64,000 nt of DNA, from NCBI RefSeq assembly GCF_033110965.1, contig NZ_CP137003.1, positions 2,046,001 to 2,110,000 of the forward strand, given 5' to 3'. This document shows positions 51,962-61,207 of the stretch, one piece after another. The stretch comes from Raineyella sp. LH-20. GTDB taxonomy: Bacteria > Actinomycetota > Actinomycetes > Propionibacteriales > Propionibacteriaceae. How positions within the stretch are numbered: the first letter of the stretch is position 1; every line of letters begins with the position of its first letter. Made by a program: the position numbers and the translations under genes. Under the pieces are notes generated by a model, which was given only the letters and a program-made list of their open reading frames with translations, had not been told where the DNA came from and ran no database searches.

Positions 51962-52828
51962 ATGGACTTCAACGAGAACGCCCGGCTGGATCCCTCCCGG
52001 TCCACGTCCGGTGGTGGGAGCGGTGGCGGACGGATCGCGGTCGGGGGCGTCGGCGGCCTGGTCCTCATCCTCGTCGCGCTGTTCTTCGGCATCGATCCGG
52101 CGAACATCCTCGGCAGCCAGACGATCGACCCGACCAGCAGCGTCTCCACCGGAGCGAACACCCTGCAGAAGTGCACGACGGTCAAGGACATCGAGACCAC
52201 TCCGCAGTGCCGCTTCGTCGCCTACCAGAACTCGCTCGACCGCTACTGGGGCAGCGTGGTGCAGGGCTACACGCCGGCCGAACAGTTCGTGATGTTCTCC
52301 GGCCAGGTGCAGACCGGCTGTGGCACCGCGACCTCGGAGGTCGGTCCGTTCTACTGTCCCGGCGACGAGAAGGTCTACCTGGACGAGTCGTTCTTCAGCA
52401 CGCTCGAGCAGCAGTTCGGCGCCACCTCGACCCGAGCGGTCGAGGCGTACGTGATGGCCCACGAGTACGGCCACCACGTGCAGAACCAGATCGGCGTCCT
52501 CGGCCAGGTCAGCCGGGGCGGCACCGGGGCCGACTCGGCCGCCGTCCGGTCCGAGCTGCAGGCCGACTGCTTCGCCGGCGTGTGGTTCGCCAACGCTGCC
52601 AAGGACACCCAGGGGCCGATCGCGCAGGTCAGCGAGCAGGACATCAGGGAGGCCCGGGCCGCCGCCCAGGCCATCGGCGACGACAGGATCCAGCAGAACA
52701 CCACCGGCCGGGTCGACCGTGAGTCGTGGACCCACGGCTCCTCGGCGCAGCGGGAGAAGTGGCTGCTGCAGGGCTACCGGTCCGGCGACCCGAACACCTG
52801 CGACACCTGGTCGGCGCGCACCCTGTGA
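51962..52828 (+). CDS. Neutral zinc metallopeptidase (YpfJ family)
   Basis: A 288-aa membrane-anchored protease: a short cytoplasmic head, Gly-rich linker, one membrane helix (VGGVGGLVLILVALFFGI) and an external catalytic domain. The zincin motif is MAHEYGHHVQ with His167, Glu168 and His171, followed by RSELQADCFAGVWF (third ligand Glu). Four Cys in the ectodomain may form disulfides. It starts 12 bp after the BI-1 gene, so probably co-transcribed. Confidence 0.92.
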   Translation: MDFNENARLDPSRSTSGGGSGGGRIAVGGVGGLVLILVALFFGIDPANILGSQTIDPTSSVSTGANTLQKCTTVKDIETTPQCRFVAYQNSLDRYWGSVVQGYTPAEQFVMFSGQVQTGCGTATSEVGPFYCPGDEKVYLDESFFSTLEQQFGATSTRAVEAYVMAHEYGHHVQNQIGVLGQVSRGGTGADSAAVRSELQADCFAGVWFANAAKDTQGPIAQVSEQDIREARAAAQAIGDDRIQQNTTGRVDRESWTHGSSAQREKWLLQGYRSGDPNTCDTWSARTL

Positions 52829-52841
52829 CCGTTCCCGCCAC

Positions 52842-53906
52842 GTGATCAAGTACCTCGGGTCCAAGCGCACACTCGTCCCCGTCCTGGGCCGGCTCGCCGA
52901 GGCCGTCGGGGCGCGGACGGCGGTGGACCTCTTCACCGGCACCACCCGGGTGGCGCAGGAGTTCTGCCGGCAGGGGGCGTACGTCACCGCGGTGGACACC
53001 GCGGCCTACTCCGAGGTGTTCGCCCGGACGTACGTCGAGGCGGACGCCGCCGCGGTCGATGTCGCGGCGGTGCAGGCGGCGATCGACGAGCTCAATGCGC
53101 TGCCGGGGGTGGACGGCTACGTGACGGAGACGTTCTGCCACCGCTCCCGGTTCTTCCAGCCGCACAACGGGCGGCGGATCGACGCGATGCGGACCGCGAT
53201 CGATCGGCACTGGGCCGGCACCCCGCTGTGGCCGGTGCTGGTGACCAGCCTGATCGAGGCGGCCGACGCGGTCGACTCGACGGTGGGGCTCCAGATGGCC
53301 TACCTGAAGCGGTGGTCACCGCGCTCCTACCAGGACATCCGGCTCGAGGTGCCGGCCTTCACCCCGGGGACCGGGCGGGCCGTCCGCGGCGATGCCATGA
53401 CGGTCGCCGGGGCACTGCCACCGGTCGACCTCGCCTACCTCGATCCGCCGTACAACCAACACCGCTACTACACGAACTACCACATCTGGGAGACGCTGGT
53501 CCGCTGGGACGAGCCGGAAGTGTACGGGGTGGCGTGCAAGCGGGTCGACTGTCGCGACGAGGCGACCAAGAGCCCGTTCAACAGTCGTCGGACGATGGCA
53601 TCGGCGCTGGCCGCGGTGATCGGTGACCTGCGGGCGGACGTGATCGCGGTGTCCATCAACGACGAGTCCTTCGTCAGCCGCGCCGAGGTGGAGCGGATGT
53701 GCCGTGACCGGGCCGAGCACGTCGAGGTGCTGGCGTACGACGCGCGGCGCTACATCGGCTCGGTGATCGGGGTGTACGACGACAAGGGCCGCAAGGTCGG
53801 TCGTCCCGGCGCCCGGTCGACCACCGAGTTCATCGTGCTGGCCGGGGACCGCGACCGGATCGCGGCGAGCGAGGCCATCGCCGGGGGGTGCAGAGCAGGG
53901 CGCTAG
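52842..53906 (+). CDS. Solitary D12-class DNA adenine methylase (Dam-like)
   Basis: Predicted N6-adenine methyltransferase of 354 aa. The D12-class order is present: VIKYLGSKRTLVPVL at the N-terminus, SAM motif VDLFTGTTRVAQ (28-39), and catalytic DPPY (201-204) in LDPPYNQHRYY, followed by a large target-recognition part. No nuclease gene is adjacent, so it would be an orphan methylase with a regulatory or protective role. The GTG start lies 13 bp after the protease stop. The leaderless promoter of the next gene overlaps its stop codon. Confidence 0.85.
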   Translation: MIKYLGSKRTLVPVLGRLAEAVGARTAVDLFTGTTRVAQEFCRQGAYVTAVDTAAYSEVFARTYVEADAAAVDVAAVQAAIDELNALPGVDGYVTETFCHRSRFFQPHNGRRIDAMRTAIDRHWAGTPLWPVLVTSLIEAADAVDSTVGLQMAYLKRWSPRSYQDIRLEVPAFTPGTGRAVRGDAMTVAGALPPVDLAYLDPPYNQHRYYTNYHIWETLVRWDEPEVYGVACKRVDCRDEATKSPFNSRRTMASALAAVIGDLRADVIAVSINDESFVSRAEVERMCRDRAEHVEVLAYDARRYIGSVIGVYDDKGRKVGRPGARSTTEFIVLAGDRDRIAASEAIAGGCRAGR

Positions 53907-53916
53907 GGTGATCCGC

Positions 53917-54465
53917 ATGAGTGAGGAGCACGAGGTCCTGACGTATCCCGATTTCGGCATCGCCGTCCGGGAGGTCGCCCAGATGATCGTCGACGACGGA
54001 TTCATCCCCGACATCATCATGTGCATCGCGAGGGGTGGGCTACCCTTCGGCGGCGCCCTCGGCTACGCCCTGGACATCAAGCAGATCACCGAGATGAACG
54101 TCGAGTTCTACACCGGTGTCAACGACCGCCTCCCGACGCCGATCCTGCTGCCGCCCAGCCCTCAGCCGCACGACCTGCGCGACCTCAAGGTGCTCATCGC
54201 CGACGACGTCTCCGACACCGGCACCACGCTCAAGTTCACCCAGGACTTCCTGCAGCAGTACGCGGCCGAGACGCGTACGGCGGTCATCTACGAGAAGCCG
54301 CACACCCGCCTGCACGCCGACTTCGTCTGGCGCTACACCGACCGCTGGATCGACTTCCCGTGGTCGACCCTGCCGCCGGTCACCCGCCGCAGCCGGGCCG
54401 AGGCCGAGGCGTCCGCGGGAGCCGAGGCTGCGGAGGCCCGGGAACCTGAGGCCGACCCGGCCTGA
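53917..54465 (+). CDS. Phosphoribosyltransferase (xanthine/hypoxanthine-type)
   Basis: The 182-aa product has the PRTase fold: IIMCIARGGLPFGGALGYAL and the PRPP loop VLIADDVSDTGTTLKFT. The likely reaction is purine base salvage; the enzyme resembles archaeal and actinobacterial xanthine-guanine-type PRTases, but the substrate is unproven. TAGGGT (53904-53909), overlapping the stop of the methylase gene, lies seven bases before the ATG, so a leaderless start is preferred to the GTG at 53908. Ala/Glu-rich tail. Confidence 0.85.
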   Translation: MSEEHEVLTYPDFGIAVREVAQMIVDDGFIPDIIMCIARGGLPFGGALGYALDIKQITEMNVEFYTGVNDRLPTPILLPPSPQPHDLRDLKVLIADDVSDTGTTLKFTQDFLQQYAAETRTAVIYEKPHTRLHADFVWRYTDRWIDFPWSTLPPVTRRSRAEAEASAGAEAAEAREPEADPA

Positions 54466-54514
54466 CCCCGGCCGGCCGCAGACGACCCGGTCCTCCCGGA
54501 CCGGTCAGCGTACG

Positions 54515-54565
54515 ACCGACGCCCGGTCGGATCCCCACCGACAAGGGATCCGACCGGGCGTCGGT
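54515..54565. terminator. 21-bp perfect hairpin between convergent genes
   Basis: Arms 54515-54535 and 54545-54565 are perfectly complementary over 21 bp around a nine-base loop, and CGTACG extends the stem further out on both sides. It lies between the PRTase and pntB, which converge, so it can terminate both. Confidence 0.8.
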
Positions 54566-54612
54566 GTCGTACGGGCCGCGTGGTCGTCCGGCGACCGTAC
54601 CGGCCGGGCCGT

Positions 54613-56004
54613 TCAGAGCGCGGCGATGATGTCCTGCACCCGCTCCTTGGCGTCGCCGAACAGCATCTCGGAGTTGTCGCGGAAGAACAGCGGGTTCTGC
54701 ACGCCCGCGTAGCCGGGGTTCATCGAGCGCTTGAACACGATGACCTCCCTGGCCTTCCACACCTCGAGCACCGGCATCCCGGCGATCGGGGAGTCCGGTT
54801 CGTCGAGCGCCGCCGGGTTGACCGTGTCGTTGGCGCCGATCACCAGCACGACGTCGGTGTCGTCGAAGTCGCCGTTGATCTCGTCCATCTCCAGGACGAT
54901 GTCGTACGGCACCTTGGCCTCGGCCAGCAGCACGTTCATGTGGCCGGGCAGCCGGCCGGCCACCGGGTGGATGCCGAACCGCACCTGGACGCCGCGGTCG
55001 CGCAGCTTCTGGGTGAGCTCGGCCACCGGATACTGTGCCTGGGCGACAGCCATGCCGTAGCCCGGCGTGATCACCACCGACCGGGCGCCGGCCAGTTCGT
55101 GGGCGACGTCGGAGGCGCTGGTCTCGCGGTAGTCGCCGTACTCGCGGGCCTCACCGCTGCCCTTGCTCGTTCCCTCGCCGAACCCGCCGAGGATGACCGA
55201 GACGAACGACCGGTTCATCGCCTGGCACATCAGGTAGGACAGGATCGCACCGGAGGAGCCGACCAGGGCGCCGGTGACGATCAGCAGGTCGTTGCCGAGC
55301 ATGAACCCGGCGGCGGCCGCGGCCCACCCGGAGTAGGAGTTCAGCATCGAGACGACGACGGGCATGTCGCCGCCGCCGATCGAGGACACCATGTGCCACC
55401 CGAGGAGCAGGCCGAGCACGGTCATCAGGATCAGCGGCAGCAGGCTCGGGGCCAGGACGAACCAGACGCCGAGGGCGACGCAGACCACCAGAACGAGCAG
55501 GTTGATCAGGTTGCGGCCGGGGATCATCAGGGCCGTGGACTTGAGTCGCCCGCTCAGCTTGCCGAACGCGACCAGCGATCCGGTGAGGGTGTAGGCGCCG
55601 ATCAGCACCCCGGCGAAGACTTCGATCAGGTGGGCGACGGAATAGTCGGCGTCGACCTCGAGGAAGGAGTTGAAGCCGACCAGGACGGCCGCCAGACCGA
55701 CGAAGGAGTGCAGCATGGCGATCAACTGGGGCATGCCGGTCATCTCGACCGTCCAGGCACGCCAGGTGCCGATGACGGCGCCGATCAGCATGGCCGAACC
55801 GATCAGAGCGGCCGTGATCATGAAGCCGCGCGGTGCGGTGGTCACCGCCTGGGTGATCACGCCACCGAGAGCGATGAACATGCCGAGCATGCCGGCGACG
55901 TTGCCCAACCGGGCTGTCTCGTGGCGGGACAGTCCGGCCAGGGCGAGGATGAACAGGACGGCCGCGATGATGTAGGCGGCCGGCACCATGGAGGTGAGTT
56001 GCAT
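54613..56004 (-). CDS. pntB: NAD(P) transhydrogenase beta subunit
   Basis: Works with PntA in the membrane to couple proton flow to hydride transfer between NADH and NADP+. The 463-aa product has about nine N-terminal helices and the C-terminal NADP-binding domain with [38 protein letters not shown] and [14 protein letters not shown]. Starts three bases after the pntA stop. Confidence 0.96.
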   Translation of the reverse strand: MQLTSMVPAAYIIAAVLFILALAGLSRHETARLGNVAGMLGMFIALGGVITQAVTTAPRGFMITAALIGSAMLIGAVIGTWRAWTVEMTGMPQLIAMLHSFVGLAAVLVGFNSFLEVDADYSVAHLIEVFAGVLIGAYTLTGSLVAFGKLSGRLKSTALMIPGRNLINLLVLVVCVALGVWFVLAPSLLPLILMTVLGLLLGWHMVSSIGGGDMPVVVSMLNSYSGWAAAAAGFMLGNDLLIVTGALVGSSGAILSYLMCQAMNRSFVSVILGGFGEGTSKGSGEAREYGDYRETSASDVAHELAGARSVVITPGYGMAVAQAQYPVAELTQKLRDRGVQVRFGIHPVAGRLPGHMNVLLAEAKVPYDIVLEMDEINGDFDDTDVVLVIGANDTVNPAALDEPDSPIAGMPVLEVWKAREVIVFKRSMNPGYAGVQNPLFFRDNSEMLFGDAKERVQDIIAAL

Positions 56005-56007
56005 CGC

Positions 56008-57561
56008 TCAGGCCTTCCGGAACATGGCGAGCATCCGGTTGGTCACCAGGAAGCCACCGAAGACGTTGATGGATGCGACCAGGATCGCCACCCACGACAG
56101 GATCGTCACGGGCACGCTGGAGCTGCCGACCTGCAGCAGCGCACCGACCATGATGATGCCCGAGATGGCGTTCGTCTCGGCCATCAGCGGGGTGTGCAGG
56201 GCGTGGGTGACGTTGGAGATCACGTAGAACCCGACGAACACCGCCAGCATGAGGACCATCCAGTGCCCGAGGATCCCGAGCGGTGACAGCCCGCCGATGA
56301 TGAAGAAGATCACCATGGCCAGTCCGGCCGCCACGAGGTTACGGGTCCGCTTGCGTCGGGCCAGCTCGGCCGGGGACTCCGTCGGCTTCGCGACCTCGGC
56401 TGCGGGCGTCGCGACCGGGGCGGGGGCCGCGGCGGAGACCTTCACCGGTGGCGGCGGCCAGGTCACGGCGCCTTTGCGGGTGACTGTCATCGACCGGACG
56501 ACCTCGTCGTCGAAGTCGAGGACGAGCCGGCCGTCCTTCTCCGGGGTGACCAGCTTCAGCAGGTTGACCAGGTTGGTGCCGAGCAGCTGGGACGCCTGCC
56601 GGGGCAGCCGGCCGGCCAGGTCGGTCCAGCCGATGATCGTCACCCCGTTGTCGGTGACCACCTTCTCGTCGGCCCGGGTCAGCGCGGTGTTGCCGCCGGT
56701 GGAGGCGGCCATGTCGACGATGACACTGCCGGGCTTCATCGCCGCGATCATCTCGGCGGTCAGCAGGATCGGGGCGGCCTTGCCCCGGATCTGCGCGGTG
56801 GTGACGATGATGTCGGCGGTGCGGGACTCCTCGGCGTACATCCGGGCGGCGAGCTCGGCCTGGTCGGCGGTCATCTCCTTGGCGTAGCCGTCGGAGGAGA
56901 CGTTCGTGTCGACCGCGCCGACCTCGACGAAGGTCGCGCCCATCGACTCGATCTGCTCACCGACCTCGGGGCGTACGTCGAACGCCCGCACCTGGGCTCC
57001 CATCGAGCCGGCGATGCCGATCGCGGCCAGACCGGCGACGCCGGCGCCGACCACGAACACCCTCGCCGGGGGCACCTTGCCGGCGGCGGTGACCTGGCCG
57101 GTGAACATCCCACCGTAGGCCTGGGCGGCTTCGATCACCGCGCGGTAGCCGGCGATGTTGGCCATCGAGGACAGCACGTCGAGTGCCTGCGCGCGGGAGA
57201 TCCGGGGCACGGCGTCGAGCGACAGCGCGCTGATCCCGGCCTCGGCGTACCGTTCGGCCACCTCGGGATGCAGGGCGGGGGAGAGCATCGACACCAGGGT
57301 CGCTCCGGGGAGCATCAGGGCGAGTTCCTCGTCGGTCGGCGGATTGCACGCCAGCACGACGTCGGACGCCCAGACCTCGGGGGCCTCACCGAGTCGGGCC
57401 CCGGCCTCCGTGTAGGCGGAGTCGGGGAAGTCGGCGCGCTGACCGGCTCCTCGCTCCACCACCACGTCGTAGCCGAGCTTGAGTAATTGCGGGACAGTTG
57501 ACGGAGTCGCCGCCACCCGGGTTTCGGATGGTGAGGACTCCCTGGGCACTCCGATTTGCAC
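56008..57561 (-). CDS. pntA: NAD(P) transhydrogenase alpha subunit (fused alpha1-alpha2)
   Basis: A 517-aa single-chain alpha subunit, as in E. coli, not split as in some actinobacteria. The NAD domain contains ARVFVVGAGVAGLAAIGIAG and AFDVRPEVGEQIESMGA and the mobile loop region (SSDGYAKEM). An Ala/Pro linker and four C-terminal helices follow. The GTG start has a strong AAGGAGG. A CACTACG/CGTAGTG hairpin lies directly upstream of that SD. Confidence 0.95.
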   Translation of the reverse strand: MQIGVPRESSPSETRVAATPSTVPQLLKLGYDVVVERGAGQRADFPDSAYTEAGARLGEAPEVWASDVVLACNPPTDEELALMLPGATLVSMLSPALHPEVAERYAEAGISALSLDAVPRISRAQALDVLSSMANIAGYRAVIEAAQAYGGMFTGQVTAAGKVPPARVFVVGAGVAGLAAIGIAGSMGAQVRAFDVRPEVGEQIESMGATFVEVGAVDTNVSSDGYAKEMTADQAELAARMYAEESRTADIIVTTAQIRGKAAPILLTAEMIAAMKPGSVIVDMAASTGGNTALTRADEKVVTDNGVTIIGWTDLAGRLPRQASQLLGTNLVNLLKLVTPEKDGRLVLDFDDEVVRSMTVTRKGAVTWPPPPVKVSAAAPAPVATPAAEVAKPTESPAELARRKRTRNLVAAGLAMVIFFIIGGLSPLGILGHWMVLMLAVFVGFYVISNVTHALHTPLMAETNAISGIIMVGALLQVGSSSVPVTILSWVAILVASINVFGGFLVTNRMLAMFRKA

Positions 57562-57577
57562 CGTGGACCTCCTTCAG

Positions 57578-57594
57578 CACTACGAAGCGTAGTG
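57578..57594 (-). promoter_or_regulatory. 7-bp perfect dyad in the pntA leader
   Basis: CACTACG-AAG-CGTAGTG is perfectly palindromic and ends a few bases before the pntA ribosome-binding site. It can be an operator or an mRNA hairpin limiting translation. Confidence 0.5.
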
Positions 57595-57774
57595 GACGTA
57601 CGCAGTGTTCGCTAACTCACTGTCCTGGCCCCTTGCGGAGGCGGTCTGCCGGGGGCAGGACAGGCGTTGCTGACCACCACTATTCCGCAGGTCACAACGG
57701 GCCTGCAGGCAGGTCGGTCAGCCCTGCCGAGGCGGTGTCGTGTGGTCCGGCTCCCGGGCGTCATCCTCCGCGGG

Positions 57775-57838
57775 GTCATCGCTCCCGGGTGTCACCGCTC
57801 CCGGGTGTCACCGCTCCCGCGTGTCATCGTCCACGGGG
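57775..57838. repeat. Four degenerate 16-bp tandem repeats at the glgX 3' end
   Basis: Units GTCATCGCTCCCGGGT, GTCACCGCTCCCGGGT, GTCACCGCTCCCGCGT and GTCATCGTCCACGGGG follow without spacing. The glgX stop codon lies at the start of the third, so the last units code the C-terminus. Confidence 0.8.
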
Positions 57839-60290
57839 TCACCACCGAGTGCCGGCAGGCCGATCCCGGCCAGGTGGGCGCCGACGAACTGCAGCACCAC
57901 CACCGACCAGGGGTCGGCGACGTACGTTCCCGCGTCGATCGCGGTGGCCCGGTCCGGCGACCAGTGGTTGGCGGACGACTCGGCCCATGGTGCGGTGTCG
58001 ATGATCCGCTTCCAGGCCCCGCCGTCGGCCTCCGGCACCCGGAACTCCTGGCGGTGGTCGGTCATGTTGACCAGCAGCGTGTAGTCGTTCCCGCCCACCG
58101 AGGAGCCGTCGATGCCGAGGGTCAGCGCCCGGTCGGCCGGCGCCGGCCAGTCCTGCAGGTCGGTGCGGCGGAAGACGTAGCTGACGTCGCCGTTGTCGAC
58201 GGTGAGATCGCCCCAGGCACGTTGCCGCAGGCCGGGGTCGTCGCGGCGGATCCTGGCCACGGCGGCGGCGAAGGTGAACAGCGGGTTCGAGCCTTCACCC
58301 GCGGTCCGGCCGACCACGTCGTGGTAGTGGTACGCCTCCGGATGCCGCGGATCGACCGGCAGCAGGGTCGGCGCCTCGGACACCGCCTGGGCCCAGTTGT
58401 TCCAGATGCCGACCGTGTTGAGGGCCCACGGGTTGTTGTTGCCGTTCTGCGTACGGCCGTACTCGTCGCCGGAGACGACCATCGGCACGCCCCGGGAGAA
58501 GAACAGCAGCACCCAGAAGTTGCGCCATCGGGCCCGCCGCAGCGCGTGGTCGCCACCGGAGTCCCAGGAGTCGTTCGTGTCGGTCCCGCCGTCGGACGGG
58601 CCGAACGGGAACGGCTGGTCGTTCCGCTTCGCGTTGTACGAGACCAGGTCCATCATGGTGAAGCCGTCGTGCGCGGTGACGAAGTTGATCGACCGCTGCG
58701 GTCCGCCCTGGTCGGCGAAGTGGTGGTAGTCGCCGTTGAGCATCGCGGTGAACGTCGCGGCGTCGCCGTCGCCCTTGGCGTACCGGCGGATCGCGTCGCG
58801 ATATCGTCCGTTCCACTCGGCCCAGCCGGGCGGGAAGTTGCCCACCTCGTAGCCCCACAGGTCCCAGGCCTCGGCGATCACCTCGACCTGCCGGGCTTCC
58901 GCGAGGGTGGCGATCGCCTCCAGCAGCGGGTGCTGCGGGAAGAACCGCTTCTGGTCGGCCCAGTCGTCGGGTCGCCACTGCAGCGGCGTACGTCCCAACA
59001 CCGGGGCCAGGTCGAAGCGGAAACCGTCGACTCCCATCACGTCGGTCCAGTAGGCCAGCGCATCGGTGACCAGGTCGCAGGCCGCCGGGGAGGAGAAGTC
59101 CACCTGGTTGGAGGTGCCGGTGGCGCCGTCCACCAGGACATGATCGCCGGTCATCACGTAGTACTCGCCGGCCGCGAAGCCGCCCAGGCTGGTGAAGCCG
59201 GTGGTCTGCGGATCGCCGTGCCAGCAGCCGCCCTCGGCGGTGTGGTTGAAGACGACGTCGAGGTAGATCTCCAGTCCGGCGTCGTGGAAGGCGCGGACCA
59301 TCTCCTTGAACTCGCGGGTCGGCCCACCGGGCGACTTGTCGGCGCTGTAGTCCCGGTTGGGTGCGAAGTAGGCCATCGTCATGTAGCCCCAGTGGTTCGA
59401 CCCGCCCTGGGTGTCGCCGAGGTCGTCGGAGTCGGTCTGCTGGACCGGCAGCAGCTCGAGCGTGGTGAAGCCCAGGCCCTTGAGGTAGGGCGCCAGCAGC
59501 GCCGCCGCCCGGTAGGTGCCGCGCAGCCGGTCGGGGATGTCGACCACCTCCTCGAAGCCGGGCAGTCCGCCGAGCAGGTCCCCGAGCTGGGCCGCGGAAG
59601 GATGCAGGGTGAGGTTCTTGACGTGGGCCTCGTACACGGCGGCCTTGTGGGCGGGCAGTCGCGGACGCTGACCGGACGAGGTGTCGTCGACCACGACGAC
59701 CCCCTTCGGCGCCCACGGCCCGGTGTCGGCCTCCCGGCGTGGCCGACCGTGGAAGTCGTCGCCGCCGGTGCCCCAGCATCCGCTGTCGCCGCCGATGTCC
59801 TCGATCACCGGATCCATCGGGGCGTGGGTCACTTCCCGGGCGTACGGGTCGAAGAGCACCTTGTTGGGGTTGAAGCGGTTGCCGTCCTCGTCGATGTCGG
59901 CGAGGAAGCCGACGCCGCTGCCCGGCGTCCACGCCGGATCGTACGGCCAGTTGCGTCCCCAGCAGCGGAAGGCGTAGAGCGCGCCGTGGCCGAGACCCTC
60001 CACCTTGCCCGCCAGACCCCGGTGGCGTCGCGGACCAGTTCCACCGCGTCCTGGGCGGCACTCCCCAGCGGCGTGGAGTAGCGCTCGAGCAGCACTCGGG
60101 TGGCGGCCGGGGCGTGCACCGCCACGGTGGTGAGATCGGGGGTGGTGAGTTCGGTGGTGAGATCGGGGGTGGTGAGTTCGGCGGAGGTGGCAGCGAGGGC
60201 GGTGGGGCCGGTTCCGGGGACGACGTGGGCGCCGAGGGGCCAGTCCCCGTCGGCCCAGCGGTCCCGATCGACAGCGCGCATCAGGCTCAT
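57808..60290 (-). pseudogene. glgX: Glycogen debranching enzyme GlgX, interrupted by a frameshift
   Basis: An alpha-1,6-glucosidase of the GH13 isoamylase type. The main frame (60003-57808) has YAFRCWGRNWPYDPAW, VFNHTAEGG, DGFRFDLAPVLG (nucleophile Asp), VIAEAWDLWGY (acid Glu) and FVTAHDGFTMMDLV. The N-terminal CBM48 part (VAVHAPAATRVLLERYS, then GVWRAR) is in a different frame from 60290, where CACCGT seven bases upstream suggests a leaderless start. The two halves meet near 60005-60015, where adding one base would give a continuous WRAKVEGLGHG. Either a sequencing error, a disrupted gene, or translation restarts at GTG 60003. Confidence 0.8.
60126..60179. repeat. 27-bp tandem duplication in the glgX N-terminal coding part
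   Basis: Two identical 27-bp units (60126-60152, 60153-60179) code LTTPDLTTE-type repeats in the N-terminal frame. Confidence 0.8.
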
Positions 60291-60482
60291 GGCGCCCACG
60301 GTGCCATTCCGGCGGCGTCCCGTCGACTACGGGACGTCGGCGTGTCCGGCGTCTGTCGGATCTGGCCGATCAGGACGCGCTCATCCGGCCCGCCCGGTCG
60401 AGCCGCGCGTCGTCGTCGACGACAGGCGGATCGCTCGGTCCGCTCGGCCACTCGGTCCGACAATTGCTGATGCCGGGTGTGT

Positions 60483-60497
60483 GCCGCCTGCGGCGGC
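60483..60497 (-). terminator. Short hairpin after msrA
   Basis: GCCGCC-TGC-GGCGGC lies directly downstream of the leftward msrA stop. Short but perfect; no U-tract. Confidence 0.4.
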
Positions 60498-60499
60498 GT

Positions 60500-61156
60500 T
60501 CAGGCGCAGGTCACGCCGGTGGCGTGGATCGGGCAATAGCCGCCCGGATTCTTGATCAGGTACTGCTGGTGGTAGTCCTCGGCGTACCAGAAGGCCGGTT
60601 CTCCCGACGCCTCGTCGAGGCGGGTGATCTCGGTGGTGATCTGCCCGTAGCCGGCGTTCGCGTACGCCTCGGCGTACGCGGCGAGCAGCCGGCGGGCGAC
60701 CTCCTCCTGGGCCTCGGAGACCGGGAAGAGGGCGGAGCGGTACTGGGTGCCGACGTCGTTGCCCTGGCGGTAGCCCTGGGTCGGGTCGTGCGCCTCGAAG
60801 AACTGCCGCACCAGCGCCTCGTACGTCACCCGCTGCGGGTCGTACGCGACCCGGACCGTCTCGGCGTGGCCGGTCCGCCCGGTGCAGACCTCCTCGTACG
60901 TCGGGTTCGGGGTGAAGCCACCCTGGTAGCCGACGGCGGTGTTGGTGACGCCGTCGGTGGCCCAGAACATCTTCTCCTCGCCCCAGAAACAGCCGAGCGC
61001 GAAGTAGCCGATCTCCGAGCCCTCCGGGGTGGCGTCGTCGGGCACGCCGAACACCAGGTTGTCCGGAGCGGGCGAGGGCAGGATCCGCTGCGTACGCCCC
61101 CGGAGTGCCTGCTCGCGGGTGACCATGGTCGGCTCCGGTCGCTGGAAGAGGAACAT
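60500..61156 (-). CDS. msrA: Peptide methionine-S-sulfoxide reductase A
   Basis: Repairs oxidised methionine (S-sulfoxide) with thioredoxin. The 218-aa product carries the catalytic GCFWGEE, GYQGGFTPNPTYEEVC, HAETVRVAYDP and C-terminal recycling cysteines (GYCPIHATGVTCA). A 40-residue N-terminal extension precedes the core. TACCCT six bases before the ATG at 61156 supports this start over the one at 61198. Confidence 0.95.
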   Translation of the reverse strand: MFLFQRPEPTMVTREQALRGRTQRILPSPAPDNLVFGVPDDATPEGSEIGYFALGCFWGEEKMFWATDGVTNTAVGYQGGFTPNPTYEEVCTGRTGHAETVRVAYDPQRVTYEALVRQFFEAHDPTQGYRQGNDVGTQYRSALFPVSEAQEEVARRLLAAYAEAYANAGYGQITTEITRLDEASGEPAFWYAEDYHQQYLIKNPGGYCPIHATGVTCA

Positions 61157-61207
61157 GCCCCGAGGGTACGTTCTCGCTCGCGCCGCGACCAGGGCCACGC
61201 CGCCCGG

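Noticed and set aside
54580-56286. Rightward frame antisense to pntAB, rich in His, Asp and Gln
   Set aside because: Typical shadow of Ala/Val/Leu-rich membrane protein codons; pntB is unmistakable.
57808-60003. Treating glgX as a complete gene starting at GTG 60003
   Set aside because: A CBM48 domain in another frame directly upstream ends exactly where this frame begins, so an interrupted longer gene explains the data better.
57667-60081. Long rightward open frame antisense to glgX (about 800 codons)
   Set aside because: Composition is that of a shadow frame; the GH13 catalytic motifs on the other strand are clear.
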